Positions 9,307 to 18,269 of a stretch of 64,000 nt of DNA are shown here, one piece after another. Source of the stretch: Nitrospira sp. SG-bin1. Lineage in GTDB: Bacteria; Nitrospirota; Nitrospiria; Nitrospirales; Nitrospiraceae. Position 1 is the first letter of the stretch, and every line of letters begins with the position of its first letter. The translations under genes were made by a program, and so were the position numbers. The DNA lies in contig LVWS01000039.1 of assembly GCA_002083365.1 (NCBI GenBank), positions 1-64,000 of the forward strand, written 5' to 3'. Below the pieces are notes generated by a model, which worked only from the letters and a program-made list of their open reading frames with translations, did not search any database and was not told the origin of the DNA.

Positions 9307-10638
9307 TCACACCCCCAATGCTAACTGCTTCAGAGTTTCATGTGACGGCCAACCTTGCTCCAGCGCTTTGATCAAAAACTTGGCAGCAAGTTCACGGGCA
9401 TTGGCAGCTTTTTCTCTAATAGACGGCTCAGATTCAGGAACACTTCCATGCACGATGATAGATCGCATGTCGTAAATTTCTTGTAACTTCTTAAACAAGA
9501 TTTCCCTTTCAGTTTGGTCGGTAGCAAGATACCAAGCTCCGTACAAGCCAAATTTGAATCGGTACTCACCTTCTTTACCCGGCGGGAGAAGAAAGCCTTC
9601 TATTGCTATGACAAAATCAATGAGTTTATCGGATGCGTTCTCTTCGGCATTTCCTAACATGAATCTATGGAGCACAACTTCTTTTCTATTTTGAGGCGAA
9701 CTAACCGCGCCATCTGGGATTACACGCGCTACCCTTTCTGCTCGCCGAAGATGGTCAGCTGTACAATCTCTCGTACCTCCATTTCGCCCTAAGACAAATT
9801 TTTGTCCGCCGCTTGTTAGAGATGGCCCTGGTTCAGTCCAGGTCGAGGCGAGACTCTCTCCGTGAAGTTCAAATCCTAATAGTGCAAGAGCAAGAATGAC
9901 TTTCTTTGGATAGAGGCCAGCCTGAGGCTGAACGGTTTTGCTGCACGTCGTCCTCACTTCAAGGACAGATCGTTCACTAACAACCCTTGGGAACGGGGGC
10001 CTTACGCCTTTATGTTCGTAGTATAGCCATAGTTGATCCGCGGACAAATCTGCAATGCGTGCCAACTCATTGGATGAGATTTTACGCAGTCTAATGTTGT
10101 TTGACTCAATGCTTTCTTCAGATAACTTTATCCCCGCTAACGGTAGCGCGGTCACAAAGTTGATCGTATCGGATTGAATAAGGCAAATGGCGTCTTTTGC
10201 TAATGACTCTGCAACCGAACGGTTGGGAGTTTTTAGTGTAGCGAGTGACCTTATGTATTCTAGTTCGATCCTGCTGAGCAAAGCCTCACTTATCCATTCT
10301 AGTGGATTACGTTCAAAATTATGTTTGGAGAAGGGCGTCCAGACCTTACATCGCTCGCCGTAAGCCTTGTGGAGAGCGTCAGCTGGTGATTTTTGAATGT
10401 CCTCTGTACTCGGAGCCGTTTTCTCTCGGAGTGAGAATGCAAACGCAGGAATAACTAACGGTGTAACTTGGACGGTTTCTTGAGAAGAAGAAAATCCAGT
10501 TTCTGTAAAGTTAGTGACAACTGGCCTGGAAATCTCAACTGATGGCGGTATCCCCGCAAGTTGTGAAGCCTTAAGAAGCAGCTTTCGCCTTTCCTCCAAC
10601 CACTGAACAATTTGCTTCTGCAATCCATCAGCTTGCAT
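9307..10638 (-). CDS. HEPN-domain protein (ApeA-like C-terminus), possible abortive-infection RNase
   Basis: This 443-residue soluble protein has a C-terminal region resembling the ApeA-type HEPN domain. The HEPN signature R-x4-H is seen at R392-S-I-I-V-H397, preceded by a helix-rich stretch (F-V-I-A-I-E-G-F-L-L-P). HEPN domains of this sort are metal-independent RNases in toxin and anti-phage systems. The N-terminal ~280 residues are not recognised. The gene is visibly more AT-rich than its neighbours, which suggests acquisition, and it abuts a toxin-antitoxin pair. A phage-defence role is inferred, not shown. Confidence 0.55.
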   Translation of the reverse strand: MQADGLQKQIVQWLEERRKLLLKASQLAGIPPSVEISRPVVTNFTETGFSSSQETVQVTPLVIPAFAFSLREKTAPSTEDIQKSPADALHKAYGERCKVWTPFSKHNFERNPLEWISEALLSRIELEYIRSLATLKTPNRSVAESLAKDAICLIQSDTINFVTALPLAGIKLSEESIESNNIRLRKISSNELARIADLSADQLWLYYEHKGVRPPFPRVVSERSVLEVRTTCSKTVQPQAGLYPKKVILALALLGFELHGESLASTWTEPGPSLTSGGQKFVLGRNGGTRDCTADHLRRAERVARVIPDGAVSSPQNRKEVVLHRFMLGNAEENASDKLIDFVIAIEGFLLPPGKEGEYRFKFGLYGAWYLATDQTEREILFKKLQEIYDMRSIIVHGSVPESEPSIREKAANARELAAKFLIKALEQGWPSHETLKQLALGV

Positions 10639-10817
10639 GCTTCACTTCCCTCTCGGAATCCGTCAAGATGATAAGTACATTCGTACGAAAAATCGACCCA
10701 ATGTGATAGCTCCTGTCAATGGCTAAGTCCGACCGCCGGCGGTTTTCTTTCGAAAGCGAGCGGCGTACGCTAGCCGTGTATGGGGCAGACAGGATAGAAA
10801 TGATGCGCTGATGGCTA

Positions 10818-11174
10818 ATGGCACAACTAAAAGAGAGACACATCAGCACTGGTTATCTGGCCATGCTGCCGAGGGATCGGCGTGAACGCGGTGAGGCGAT
10901 CGACCGACTCGTGAAGAAGCTGTTCCCGAAGACCACGTGCGATTTCAGCTACCGGATGCCAACCTATCATGTCGGCGAACACTTCTTTGCGTGGAAGAGC
11001 CAGAAGAACTATCTGTCGGTCTATACCTGTTCCTCTGAACGCATCGCAGCCTTCATGAAAAAGCATCCTGAGATTCGACACGGTGCCGGCTGTATTAATT
11101 TCCGCGACCGCGATCCCTTTCCACTCCATGACCTCGCCACGGCCATCGCTAACGCCCTCGCCCCACCTCACTGA
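10818..11174 (+). CDS. DUF1801 (YdhG-like) protein
   Basis: This 118-residue protein matches the DUF1801 family: an N-terminal helix followed by F-P-K-T-T-C-D-F-S-Y-R-M-P-T-Y and a hydrophobic strand around F-F-A-W-K-S-Q-K-N-Y. The family fold resembles frataxin-like iron-binding proteins in Bacillus (YdhG), but the exact function is not settled. There is no clear ribosome binding site. The first ATG at 10818 places the family start correctly. Confidence 0.7.
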   Translation: MAQLKERHISTGYLAMLPRDRRERGEAIDRLVKKLFPKTTCDFSYRMPTYHVGEHFFAWKSQKNYLSVYTCSSERIAAFMKKHPEIRHGAGCINFRDRDPFPLHDLATAIANALAPPH

Positions 11175-11280
11175 TCCTCAAACTCGAATACCGCTCCCAC
11201 GAGTCGCCAAAATACAATCTCCTTTGAGAACCCGCATTCCTCTCCTAGACTAGCCAAAACACCTCGACTCACTCCGTCCG

Positions 11281-13950
11281 ATGACCGAGAAGCGCTTCGA
11301 ACAATTCGTCCGCCAACTGGAAGGGTACGCGAAGGCCCATCCGACTCAGTACAAGTTCAAGGTTGCCCTCCTTGCTTTTACCGGCTACGCCTATGTGTTC
11401 GCCGTGCTGGGGGCCGTCATTGCTCTGACGGTCGGTTGTTTTGTCCTGATCAAAGACGGATCGGGTGGTCATGCCCTCCTCTTCAAGGTGGGCATCGCGC
11501 TCATCGTCCTTGCCACCGTAATCGTTCGCGCGCTTTGGGTGCGGTTGGAGCCCCCGACCGGCATCGAGCTCCAGCGCGAGCATGCACCGCGCCTCTTTCT
11601 TTTGATCGACAAGATCCGGAACGCCCTCGGCACGCCGGCCTTTCACCACGTGTTGATCGTCAATGAGTTGAATGCCGCGGTGGTACAGGTGCCCAGGCTC
11701 GGCATCTTCGGCTGGCAACGCAATTATCTGTTGCTGGGACTTCCCCTCCTGCTCACCTTTACCCCGGCCCAGTTTCGCGCGGTGCTGGCGCATGAGTTCG
11801 GCCATCTTGGGAGCCAACACGGCCGCTTCTTTACCTGGATCTATCGCGCCCGCGTGACCTGGTCGCAGTTGCTCCAGGAAATGACCGTACGCCGACACTG
11901 GGCATCCTTCGTGTTTACGAAATTCATGGGGTGGTACGCGCCGTTCTTCAATGCCTACTCGTTCGTCATGGCGCGCGAGCAAGAGTATGAAGCAGACCGG
12001 AACGCCGCCCATCTGGTCGGCCCGCATTGCATGAGAGATACCCTCGCGTCGCTTTCCGTCGTTGGACGCCTGCTACGAGAATCATTCTGGACGTCGCTCG
12101 ACCGGCGGAACAAAGAGACGGCCGACCCACCCGATGCCTATTTGCATGACCTGGCCCACACGATTCTGGTTCCCGCCCATCGCGAGCTGATTCCACGATT
12201 CTTCAGCGAAGCGATGCACGACAAAACGGGCTATGCCGATACGCACCCCTCGTTGGCCGATCGACTGGCGGCCCTCGCGAAGCTCCCCGCAAAGACACCG
12301 CCCGAGCCCGCCTCTTCCACCAGCCCTCAAGTGCTTGGCCCGGATCAGGAACCGGCAGGCCAATACTACCTGGGGAAGACGTGCGACGAATTGTGCGGCC
12401 AGCTCAATCGCGAATGGGCTGCGCAGATCTCAGAAATCTGGAAACAGAAATACGACGAGAAGCAGGCCGCTCAGACCCGTGTGGTCGAGCTATGGGAAAA
12501 GTCGATCGCTGAGCCATTGTCCGAAGACGAACTGTGGGAATACGCGACGAAGACAGAGAGGCTCGAAGGAGCAACAGCCGCGATTCCGCTGTTTCGCCAA
12601 CTGTTGGACCGTTCACCCGACCATGCCGGCGCTGATTTCGCCTTGGGGCGGTTGCTCCTTGCGCAAGGAGACCGTGCCGGACTGGAACGGCTTGAACGAG
12701 CGGGCTCCAAGGACCCAGAAGCGTTTCTTGCCGCCTCCGCGCTGGCAGAGGAGTTCCTCGTCCGCACTGGTCAGGAGCATGAAGCCGCCAAGTATCGTGA
12801 GCAGACCAGGGAGCGCTGCGAACTCCTACTGAAGGTGGAAGAAGAGCGGCAGCAGATCGAACCAGATGACGTGTTCCTCCCGCACGACCTGTCACGCGAG
12901 GAAGCCCGCAACCTTGCGAACGAGCTCTCCGCCCTTGCGGAAGTTGGAAAAGCCTACCTTGTGCGGAAGCAGGTGCGAGTCATGCCGACCGTTCCCGCCT
13001 ACGTATTGGTCGTCATCCCCCGGTATCGCTGGTACGAGTGGCGCGAGGACGCGAAGAATGACGCGCTGCTTGCGAGACTCTCGCAAGAAATACCGCTCCC
13101 AAGCAACACTTATATCCTGGTGCTGGGGTCACAGATGAAGCGCCAGTGGAAGAAGGCCCTTAACCGTATCCCGCTCCTGCCGCTCCAATCTCGCGTCGGA
13201 GGTACGGCGACAGCAGCAGCCTCAACTTCCTCCACCATTGAGTTTCCGTCCCTTACCTCTTCTTTGTTGTTCTTGATCAAGAGGCGGTGGCCGGAGTTGG
13301 CTGTCGTGATCGTCGTCCTGGCGTCGTATGTGGGCTATTCCGCCCATCCCGAACCCAACTGCTCCGATTATCCCATCGGCGTTGCCGGGAAGTCGGAGGC
13401 ACAGAGTACGCTGTATCTCGCTCCGATCGGTGAGTTCCCCCCATCGGAATTGTCCCGCTTGATCGTGCACTACACCAACGCCTGGCACGTTCCGATCCAG
13501 GCCTTGCCGCCGCTTCCCCTCGACGAGAGTTTGTGGGACCGGACACGCAATCAGCTCGTCGCCGAACGTGTCGTCACAAGAATGAAGCAACACTTTGCAG
13601 ACCTCGCCACCCGCTCCGATGCCGTGCTGATCGGCGTGACGGCACAGGACATGTATCGGGAGCAGTCATCCTGGCGGTACGCCTTCTCGCATCGCGAAGG
13701 CGGCCGATACGCAGTCGTCTCGAGCGCGCGCATGCATCCACGAAGCCTCTCCCTTCACGTGCCTCATGGATCATTGTTCTCGCTGGATCAACGGGACGAA
13801 GACCTGGCGCTGTGTCGGCTTACGAAAATGGTTGGGAAAAACGTCGGGCTCCTGTACTACCAATTGGCGATGAACAACGATCCCACCAGTATGCTCTACG
13901 ACAATATCGACGGGCCCGACGACCTCGATCGCATTATTGAGCGCTTCTAG
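11281..13950 (+). CDS. Membrane M48-family metallopeptidase with long C-terminal extension
   Basis: This 889-residue protein has two N-terminal membrane segments (residues ~28-58 and 68-85), then an M48 domain with zinc motif H171-E-F-G-H175 and a third-ligand region E-Y-E-A-D near 235-239. M48 peptidases of the HtpX/Ste24 type degrade misfolded or surplus membrane proteins. Residues ~400-500 are helix-pair-rich and TPR-like, and a third membrane segment lies near 665-685. The ~200 residues after it are probably outside the cytoplasm and are unrecognised. This is about three times the length of HtpX. Confidence 0.8.
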   Translation: MTEKRFEQFVRQLEGYAKAHPTQYKFKVALLAFTGYAYVFAVLGAVIALTVGCFVLIKDGSGGHALLFKVGIALIVLATVIVRALWVRLEPPTGIELQREHAPRLFLLIDKIRNALGTPAFHHVLIVNELNAAVVQVPRLGIFGWQRNYLLLGLPLLLTFTPAQFRAVLAHEFGHLGSQHGRFFTWIYRARVTWSQLLQEMTVRRHWASFVFTKFMGWYAPFFNAYSFVMAREQEYEADRNAAHLVGPHCMRDTLASLSVVGRLLRESFWTSLDRRNKETADPPDAYLHDLAHTILVPAHRELIPRFFSEAMHDKTGYADTHPSLADRLAALAKLPAKTPPEPASSTSPQVLGPDQEPAGQYYLGKTCDELCGQLNREWAAQISEIWKQKYDEKQAAQTRVVELWEKSIAEPLSEDELWEYATKTERLEGATAAIPLFRQLLDRSPDHAGADFALGRLLLAQGDRAGLERLERAGSKDPEAFLAASALAEEFLVRTGQEHEAAKYREQTRERCELLLKVEEERQQIEPDDVFLPHDLSREEARNLANELSALAEVGKAYLVRKQVRVMPTVPAYVLVVIPRYRWYEWREDAKNDALLARLSQEIPLPSNTYILVLGSQMKRQWKKALNRIPLLPLQSRVGGTATAAASTSSTIEFPSLTSSLLFLIKRRWPELAVVIVVLASYVGYSAHPEPNCSDYPIGVAGKSEAQSTLYLAPIGEFPPSELSRLIVHYTNAWHVPIQALPPLPLDESLWDRTRNQLVAERVVTRMKQHFADLATRSDAVLIGVTAQDMYREQSSWRYAFSHREGGRYAVVSSARMHPRSLSLHVPHGSLFSLDQRDEDLALCRLTKMVGKNVGLLYYQLAMNNDPTSMLYDNIDGPDDLDRIIERF

Positions 13951-14150
13951 CCCTCACTGATACAAGCCTAGCCTTCTTCTGCCACCCGAACGCACGAGCC
14001 ATTCGCGGTCACTGCGGCGAAACACGCTCTGATTCGTCCCGCCAACCGTTCGCTGTAAGCCATCTTGGTTCCTATGCCGCTCTGGCCCTACACGTTCATG
14101 AGGAGCGGATCAATGGATTGGTCCGCTCGTTTTGGTATACTGCGCACACC

Positions 14151-14549
14151 ATGCCATCGGATCCCCCGGCTTCGCGGCCGTCTCCGGCGGATCGCCGCGA
14201 GTTTTATCGCATTACCGTGACTCTCCCCATCTGCCTTCAGACGGAAAGCGACAAGGCGGAGGGAACGCTCGTCACGCGATCCGTCAACATCAGCGGCGGC
14301 GGCATCGGGGTCACACTCAATCAGACCTTCGAGGTGAACACGATTCTTTCCTGCACCCTGCTCCTTCCCGGCCAGGTGCTGTTTAAAACCTCCCTCGAAG
14401 TATTGCGCGTGGATCCTATCACCTATCCTCTTAATACATATCGCATCCATGGCCGATTCATCAGAATGGCCGATCAGGATCGGGAACTGCTGATCCGACA
14501 TATCATTCAGTTCCAGCGCGAGCACCTCAACAAGCACTACTCCGCCTGA
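14151..14549 (+). CDS. PilZ-domain protein (cyclic-di-GMP receptor candidate)
   Basis: This ~132-residue protein starts at ATG 14151. The PilZ signature is present: an N-terminal R-R-E-F-Y-R box and the later N-I-S-G-G-G-I-G, which corresponds to (D/N)-x-S-x-x-G. These two elements bind cyclic-di-GMP in the family. There is no output domain, so it would act by binding a partner. It is the first of two tandem PilZ genes that converge on the phosphonate operon. Confidence 0.8.
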   Translation: MPSDPPASRPSPADRREFYRITVTLPICLQTESDKAEGTLVTRSVNISGGGIGVTLNQTFEVNTILSCTLLLPGQVLFKTSLEVLRVDPITYPLNTYRIHGRFIRMADQDRELLIRHIIQFQREHLNKHYSA

Positions 14550-14649
14550 ATAACCGCGACTCTTACAGGACACGATCTAGAAGACTTCGCTTTGTCCCCG
14601 CGAAAGGGGGATACATTCCGCCACGCGTGGCCGATTAAACTGAGCCACC

Positions 14650-15021
14650 GTGGAATCCACACGTTCTTATTTTCGACACCACTACCGAGTCCCCCTTATC
14701 GTCCAATACCCCGTGATGGTCTCCGATGCGGAGACGATCGCGGAAGGGAAGGTAGTCAACCTCACGGTGTTCGGTTGCGCCATCGAATGTGCCGGTGCCA
14801 CGCCGCAGGGGACCACCCTTCGTGTGCGGTTGATCCTCCCCGATCAGGCGCAATCACTCCCCGTTGAAGAAGCGGAGGTTCGCTGGGTCCAAGGGAATCG
14901 ACTGGGGCTTCAGTTTCACAAGGTGGAGCGAGCGGCGGATTTTCGGCTCCACGGCTTCGTATGGGATCGGATGGTCGAGCGGTTTCAGACGATCCTTCAG
15001 GACGGACTCTCGACCCGTTGA
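14650..15021 (+). CDS. PilZ-domain protein, divergent
   Basis: This 123-residue protein uses a GTG start at 14650. It has a PilZ-type beta-barrel pattern with F-R-H-H-Y-R-V-P-L near the start and V-V-N-L-T-V-F-G-C-A-I in place of the usual D/N-x-S-x-x-G, so cyclic-di-GMP binding is doubtful. Its last 25 bases overlap the 3' end of the opposite-strand flippase-like gene, so the two transcripts are convergent and partly antisense. Confidence 0.65.
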   Translation: MESTRSYFRHHYRVPLIVQYPVMVSDAETIAEGKVVNLTVFGCAIECAGATPQGTTLRVRLILPDQAQSLPVEEAEVRWVQGNRLGLQFHKVERAADFRLHGFVWDRMVERFQTILQDGLSTR

Positions 15022-16004
15022 TCTTCACTCCTCCCAGATTTTCCCACGAGGGCCAGGCATAACAATCCGACACCGATCCAGACCAGTTCCCGAAACCGCC
15101 GCAGCAACGCGAAGGTGATCCCCGTCACATCACTGTAGCCAAAGGCTTGCAACAACAGCATGTTCCCTGCATCTTGCGCCCCCAGACTGCCGGGGATGAA
15201 GAAAGATCCGCCTTTGATAAACACCGCGAGCGCCCCGATGGAGAGGGCGGACAGCATACTCACCGAGCCGCCGAGTAAATAGATGATCCCGAACACCTCC
15301 AACGATTCGGCCATCCACCCGAAGAAGTACACGGCCATCGACGCATAAAAAGCCTTTTGGTGGTGGCTGTAGAAATTCCGAATCGTCTGGTCGATCGAGC
15401 GCAGATGTTCTTCCTGCGCTTCCAATGCCCGGATGCGTAAGCCCAGTTTTTTGACCAACGACAGTATCGATGCAAACAGCCCACGTTGCTGAACGAACAC
15501 AAAGCCCGCAATCGAACAGACCAACAATCCGACACTCAACAATGCGGCGGTGATCGTCTGGCCGGCCGAACTCCCCGCTCCCAGAAGCCAAAAAGCGAGG
15601 GCGATTCCCGTCAGGATATAAAACACCTCGGCGATCGTCATGGTCGTCTTCGCAATGACGACCGATGCGGCTCCCTCCGTCATGGGAACATCGTACCGTT
15701 TGAGCAAATAGGCCTTCAGCGGTTCGCCCCCGAGGTAGGCCGTCGGCGTCGTCATATTCACCACCTCGCCGGCGGTTCGAATCGTCAGCAGCCGCCAGAA
15801 CGGCACTCCTCGTGCCGCGCGCCCCAGCACGACTTTCCACCCATAGGCTTCAATGGAATACATAAGGATGGAAGGGATCAGAATGGCGAGCAAGGCGGTT
15901 GGGCCGAGTCGTGAAGCGGCCTCGTAGATATTGGAAGGCCCGATATGCCAGACAAGAAGACTCAGAACGATGAGGCCAAGGGCCAGTAAGATATAGCGCA
16001 ACAC
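14997..16004 (-). CDS. UPF0104 / LPG-synthase-TM family membrane protein (flippase-like)
   Basis: This 335-residue protein has about eight hydrophobic helices and the family motif G-G-E-P-L-K-A-Y-L-L near residue 92. The family includes the membrane half of lysyl-phosphatidylglycerol synthase (a lipid flippase) and hopanoid-linked HpnL. It is the last gene of the minus-strand phosphonate operon, starting 24 bases after the CDP-alcohol phosphotransferase gene. That position suggests it moves the lipid made by that enzyme across the inner membrane, which is an inference. Its 3' end overlaps a PilZ gene on the other strand. Confidence 0.75.
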   Translation of the reverse strand: MLRYILLALGLIVLSLLVWHIGPSNIYEAASRLGPTALLAILIPSILMYSIEAYGWKVVLGRAARGVPFWRLLTIRTAGEVVNMTTPTAYLGGEPLKAYLLKRYDVPMTEGAASVVIAKTTMTIAEVFYILTGIALAFWLLGAGSSAGQTITAALLSVGLLVCSIAGFVFVQQRGLFASILSLVKKLGLRIRALEAQEEHLRSIDQTIRNFYSHHQKAFYASMAVYFFGWMAESLEVFGIIYLLGGSVSMLSALSIGALAVFIKGGSFFIPGSLGAQDAGNMLLLQAFGYSDVTGITFALLRRFRELVWIGVGLLCLALVGKSGRSEDQRVESPS

Positions 16005-16028
16005 GTTAGTCGGATGCCGAACGCGGCA

Positions 16029-17456
16029 TTATGGCCGAGGAGACGAGACCGCAGATGGGCGAATGACCCACAGCATGGCGCCGGCAAACAGCATGGAGCC
16101 GGCGGCCGCGAAGACGAGAAACCAGTATAGTTGGTCGAGTAAGGCAAAGCCCAACAATGCCGCCGAGAAATCCCGGCTGGCGACATTTTTCAACATGACG
16201 TCCGCCCAGGCGGCATGGTCGGGGGTTCTCCAGCCGGTTACCGTTTTGATCTTTTGCGCCTTTTCGACAAGGACGAATGAAAGGCCGGTGCCACATACCG
16301 CGGCGGCACCCAACACGAGCGGCACCCAGTCGTCGGCTTGGGGCACGTAGAGTCCCACGGCGATCCCTACAAAAATCGCCATGTGCACGACGTTGTCCAG
16401 GACGATGTCGAGCCAGGCGCCAAGGGGTGACTCGGTAAAGGTCAGCCGCGCGACCTCGCCGTCGCAGCAATCGATAACGGCCGCCAATTGAAACAAAAGG
16501 GCGGCCACCACACCGGCGGTGTACGTACCCATCCCGAAACCGGTCGCGGCAAGCAGGCCGATGAGTCCGGCGAGGACCGTAATGGAATTGGGCGACAGCC
16601 CCATCGCGAGAAACAGGCGTGTGAACCACCGTGAGACCTTGCGATTGAAATAGCGATCGACGAACCCCTCGAATTCTCCCTTGAGCGAGTTGAACAACTT
16701 CTTTTCGGCAATGTGGACATCCGACGGGCTTCGGACAGGTTGATACCAATTCCCCCGCTTCTCTTCCGCCGAGACCACGTGCACTCGACCATCCGCCGAG
16801 GCCCGCTCAAGCCACTGGCGGATCGGAGGGTTCCCCTTCTCGCTCCCCGCCTGATTCGCCGTGCTCATCAAGCTTGCCGGCACGACCACCAAATCCGCGA
16901 CGCGCAAGACCGGATCGTCCCAACGAGGAGGATTGGAGATCCCCGAGCGCCCAACAGAAATTTTCGAGCGTACCCCCCGCACGATGAACTGATCGACGTG
17001 CGCCTGCGGGGCTTGGGAGACCACGATGGCCTGACCGTCCTGCACGTCACGCCGCAACCGTTCGATCAACCCTCGAGTGAACACACTATTGACGCTCGCG
17101 ATCAACGCAAACCCATGCACCTCGGCCGCCAAGGCTTCCCATGTTCGAGGATCGTCGAGAGGAAACTCCCTGGTCGGCATCCATCGAACCGGAACCGTGA
17201 CGCGCGGCCCTTTGCCGAGCGCTTGCTTCAATTGTTCCTCTTCAGGACCGGACAGGACGATTAATTGACGAATCCCCGCCCGTTGCAACGTGAGCACGGT
17301 CCGGTGAAAGAGCCCGATCCCTACGACGCTCGCCAAGGGGCCCACTTCGCCGACCTGCGGCCCGATCGGGCCGCCGAATACTCCGACAGACGGCAGCAGA
17401 ATCGCGGTCGCCAGCCCTTGGATTTCGGCTTTCCTCTGAAGGATGCTCTTACTCAT
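16029..17456 (-). CDS. CDP-alcohol phosphotransferase with N-terminal nucleotidyltransferase-like region
   Basis: This is a 475-residue two-part protein. The C-terminal half (from ~250) is membrane-embedded and carries the complete family motif D329-x2-D332-G-x2-A-R337-x8-G346-x3-D350-x3-D354, so an active CDP-alcohol phosphotransferase is likely. The N-terminal ~245 residues look like a nucleotidyltransferase Rossmann fold but lack a clear G-x-G-x-R loop. The layout recalls bifunctional inositol-phosphate cytidylyltransferase/phosphotransferases. Placed 93 bases after a PntC-like gene, its likely donor is a CMP-phosphonate such as CMP-aminoethylphosphonate, with an unknown alcohol acceptor (diacylglycerol or a polyol). 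Confidence 0.75.
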   Translation of the reverse strand: MSKSILQRKAEIQGLATAILLPSVGVFGGPIGPQVGEVGPLASVVGIGLFHRTVLTLQRAGIRQLIVLSGPEEEQLKQALGKGPRVTVPVRWMPTREFPLDDPRTWEALAAEVHGFALIASVNSVFTRGLIERLRRDVQDGQAIVVSQAPQAHVDQFIVRGVRSKISVGRSGISNPPRWDDPVLRVADLVVVPASLMSTANQAGSEKGNPPIRQWLERASADGRVHVVSAEEKRGNWYQPVRSPSDVHIAEKKLFNSLKGEFEGFVDRYFNRKVSRWFTRLFLAMGLSPNSITVLAGLIGLLAATGFGMGTYTAGVVAALLFQLAAVIDCCDGEVARLTFTESPLGAWLDIVLDNVVHMAIFVGIAVGLYVPQADDWVPLVLGAAAVCGTGLSFVLVEKAQKIKTVTGWRTPDHAAWADVMLKNVASRDFSAALLGFALLDQLYWFLVFAAAGSMLFAGAMLWVIRPSAVSSPRP

Positions 17457-17549
17457 GGCTTCCGTGTCAACCGGGTCTATGCCCCCGAGGTTCCTCGCAC
17501 AATGCCCTTTCGCGAGACATCTTGGTATCTTACCATGGCGATGACTTTC

Positions 17550-18269
17550 TCATAATCTTGGCGAAACTTCCAACTCGGCTTTTCTTATGTCTTCGATGAA
17601 ATCGATTTCCGTCCAGGGAAGTCCCCCGATCCGCTCATATCCGACCCGCACCTCCTGGAAATACTGCAGGAGCGCATCCTCGTACTCCATGTCCCATACG
17701 CCTCGATCAATGTGGCCGCGGAGCGACGAGACCACGCGAGGCGTGTCCGCATGCCGAACCCGAAGAAAGCCCACCCCTTCACCGGCGAGGTCATACCGTT
17801 CCGGCATCTTCTTGGTCAGTGCAATAACTCGCCCCCCCGCCACGACCACCATACATTCCTCTCCGCTTTGCTTCACTGTTTCATCCATCAACAACGCGTT
17901 CTCGAAGGACGACGACACCAGACGCCGGAGGATCTCCGGATGGAACAACACGTCGGCGTCCATCACGATGGTATCGTCATCGAGTGAGCTCCGTGCAATC
18001 CACAGCGAAGAAATACTGCCTCGGTGAAACTGTTCGTTGACCAGGAACTTGACGTGGACGCCGCATGAATCCTGCTCGACCGCCGAGCGAATCATGTCCT
18101 GTTTGTAACCGACGACGATGTCCGCTCGGCGAATCCCGACTGAAGCCAGCGATTCCAAGTAACGACGGAGAAGCGACCGGCCGCCGATCTCGATAAGGCA
18201 TTTCGGGCGATGTTGGGTCACTTCCCACAGACGTTTCCCCACGCCCGCCGCCAGGATGATCGCCTTCAT
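17550..18269 (-). CDS. pntC: PntC-like nucleotidyltransferase (probable CTP:2-aminoethylphosphonate cytidylyltransferase)
   Basis: This 239-residue protein starts at ATG 18269, whose bases overlap the stop of the transaminase gene (ATGA). It has an intact NTP-transferase signature: L-A-A-G-V-G-K-R-L at residues 6-14, then R-P-K-C-L near 22, a metal-binding M-D-A-D-V-L-F near 100, and W-T-E-I-D-F-I-E-D near the end, as in LicC/PntC-type enzymes. PntC joins CMP to AEP so that the phosphonate can be transferred to a lipid or glycan. Assignment to AEP rests on coupling to the transaminase and on the CDP-alcohol phosphotransferase that follows. Confidence 0.75.
   Translation of the reverse strand: MKAIILAAGVGKRLWEVTQHRPKCLIEIGGRSLLRRYLESLASVGIRRADIVVGYKQDMIRSAVEQDSCGVHVKFLVNEQFHRGSISSLWIARSSLDDDTIVMDADVLFHPEILRRLVSSSFENALLMDETVKQSGEECMVVVAGGRVIALTKKMPERYDLAGEGVGFLRVRHADTPRVVSSLRGHIDRGVWDMEYEDALLQYFQEVRVGYERIGGLPWTEIDFIEDIRKAELEVSPRL

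Noticed and set aside
11269..12027. 252-residue minus-strand ORF under the M48 gene
   Set aside because: Charged, low-complexity shadow of the strongly supported plus-strand peptidase.
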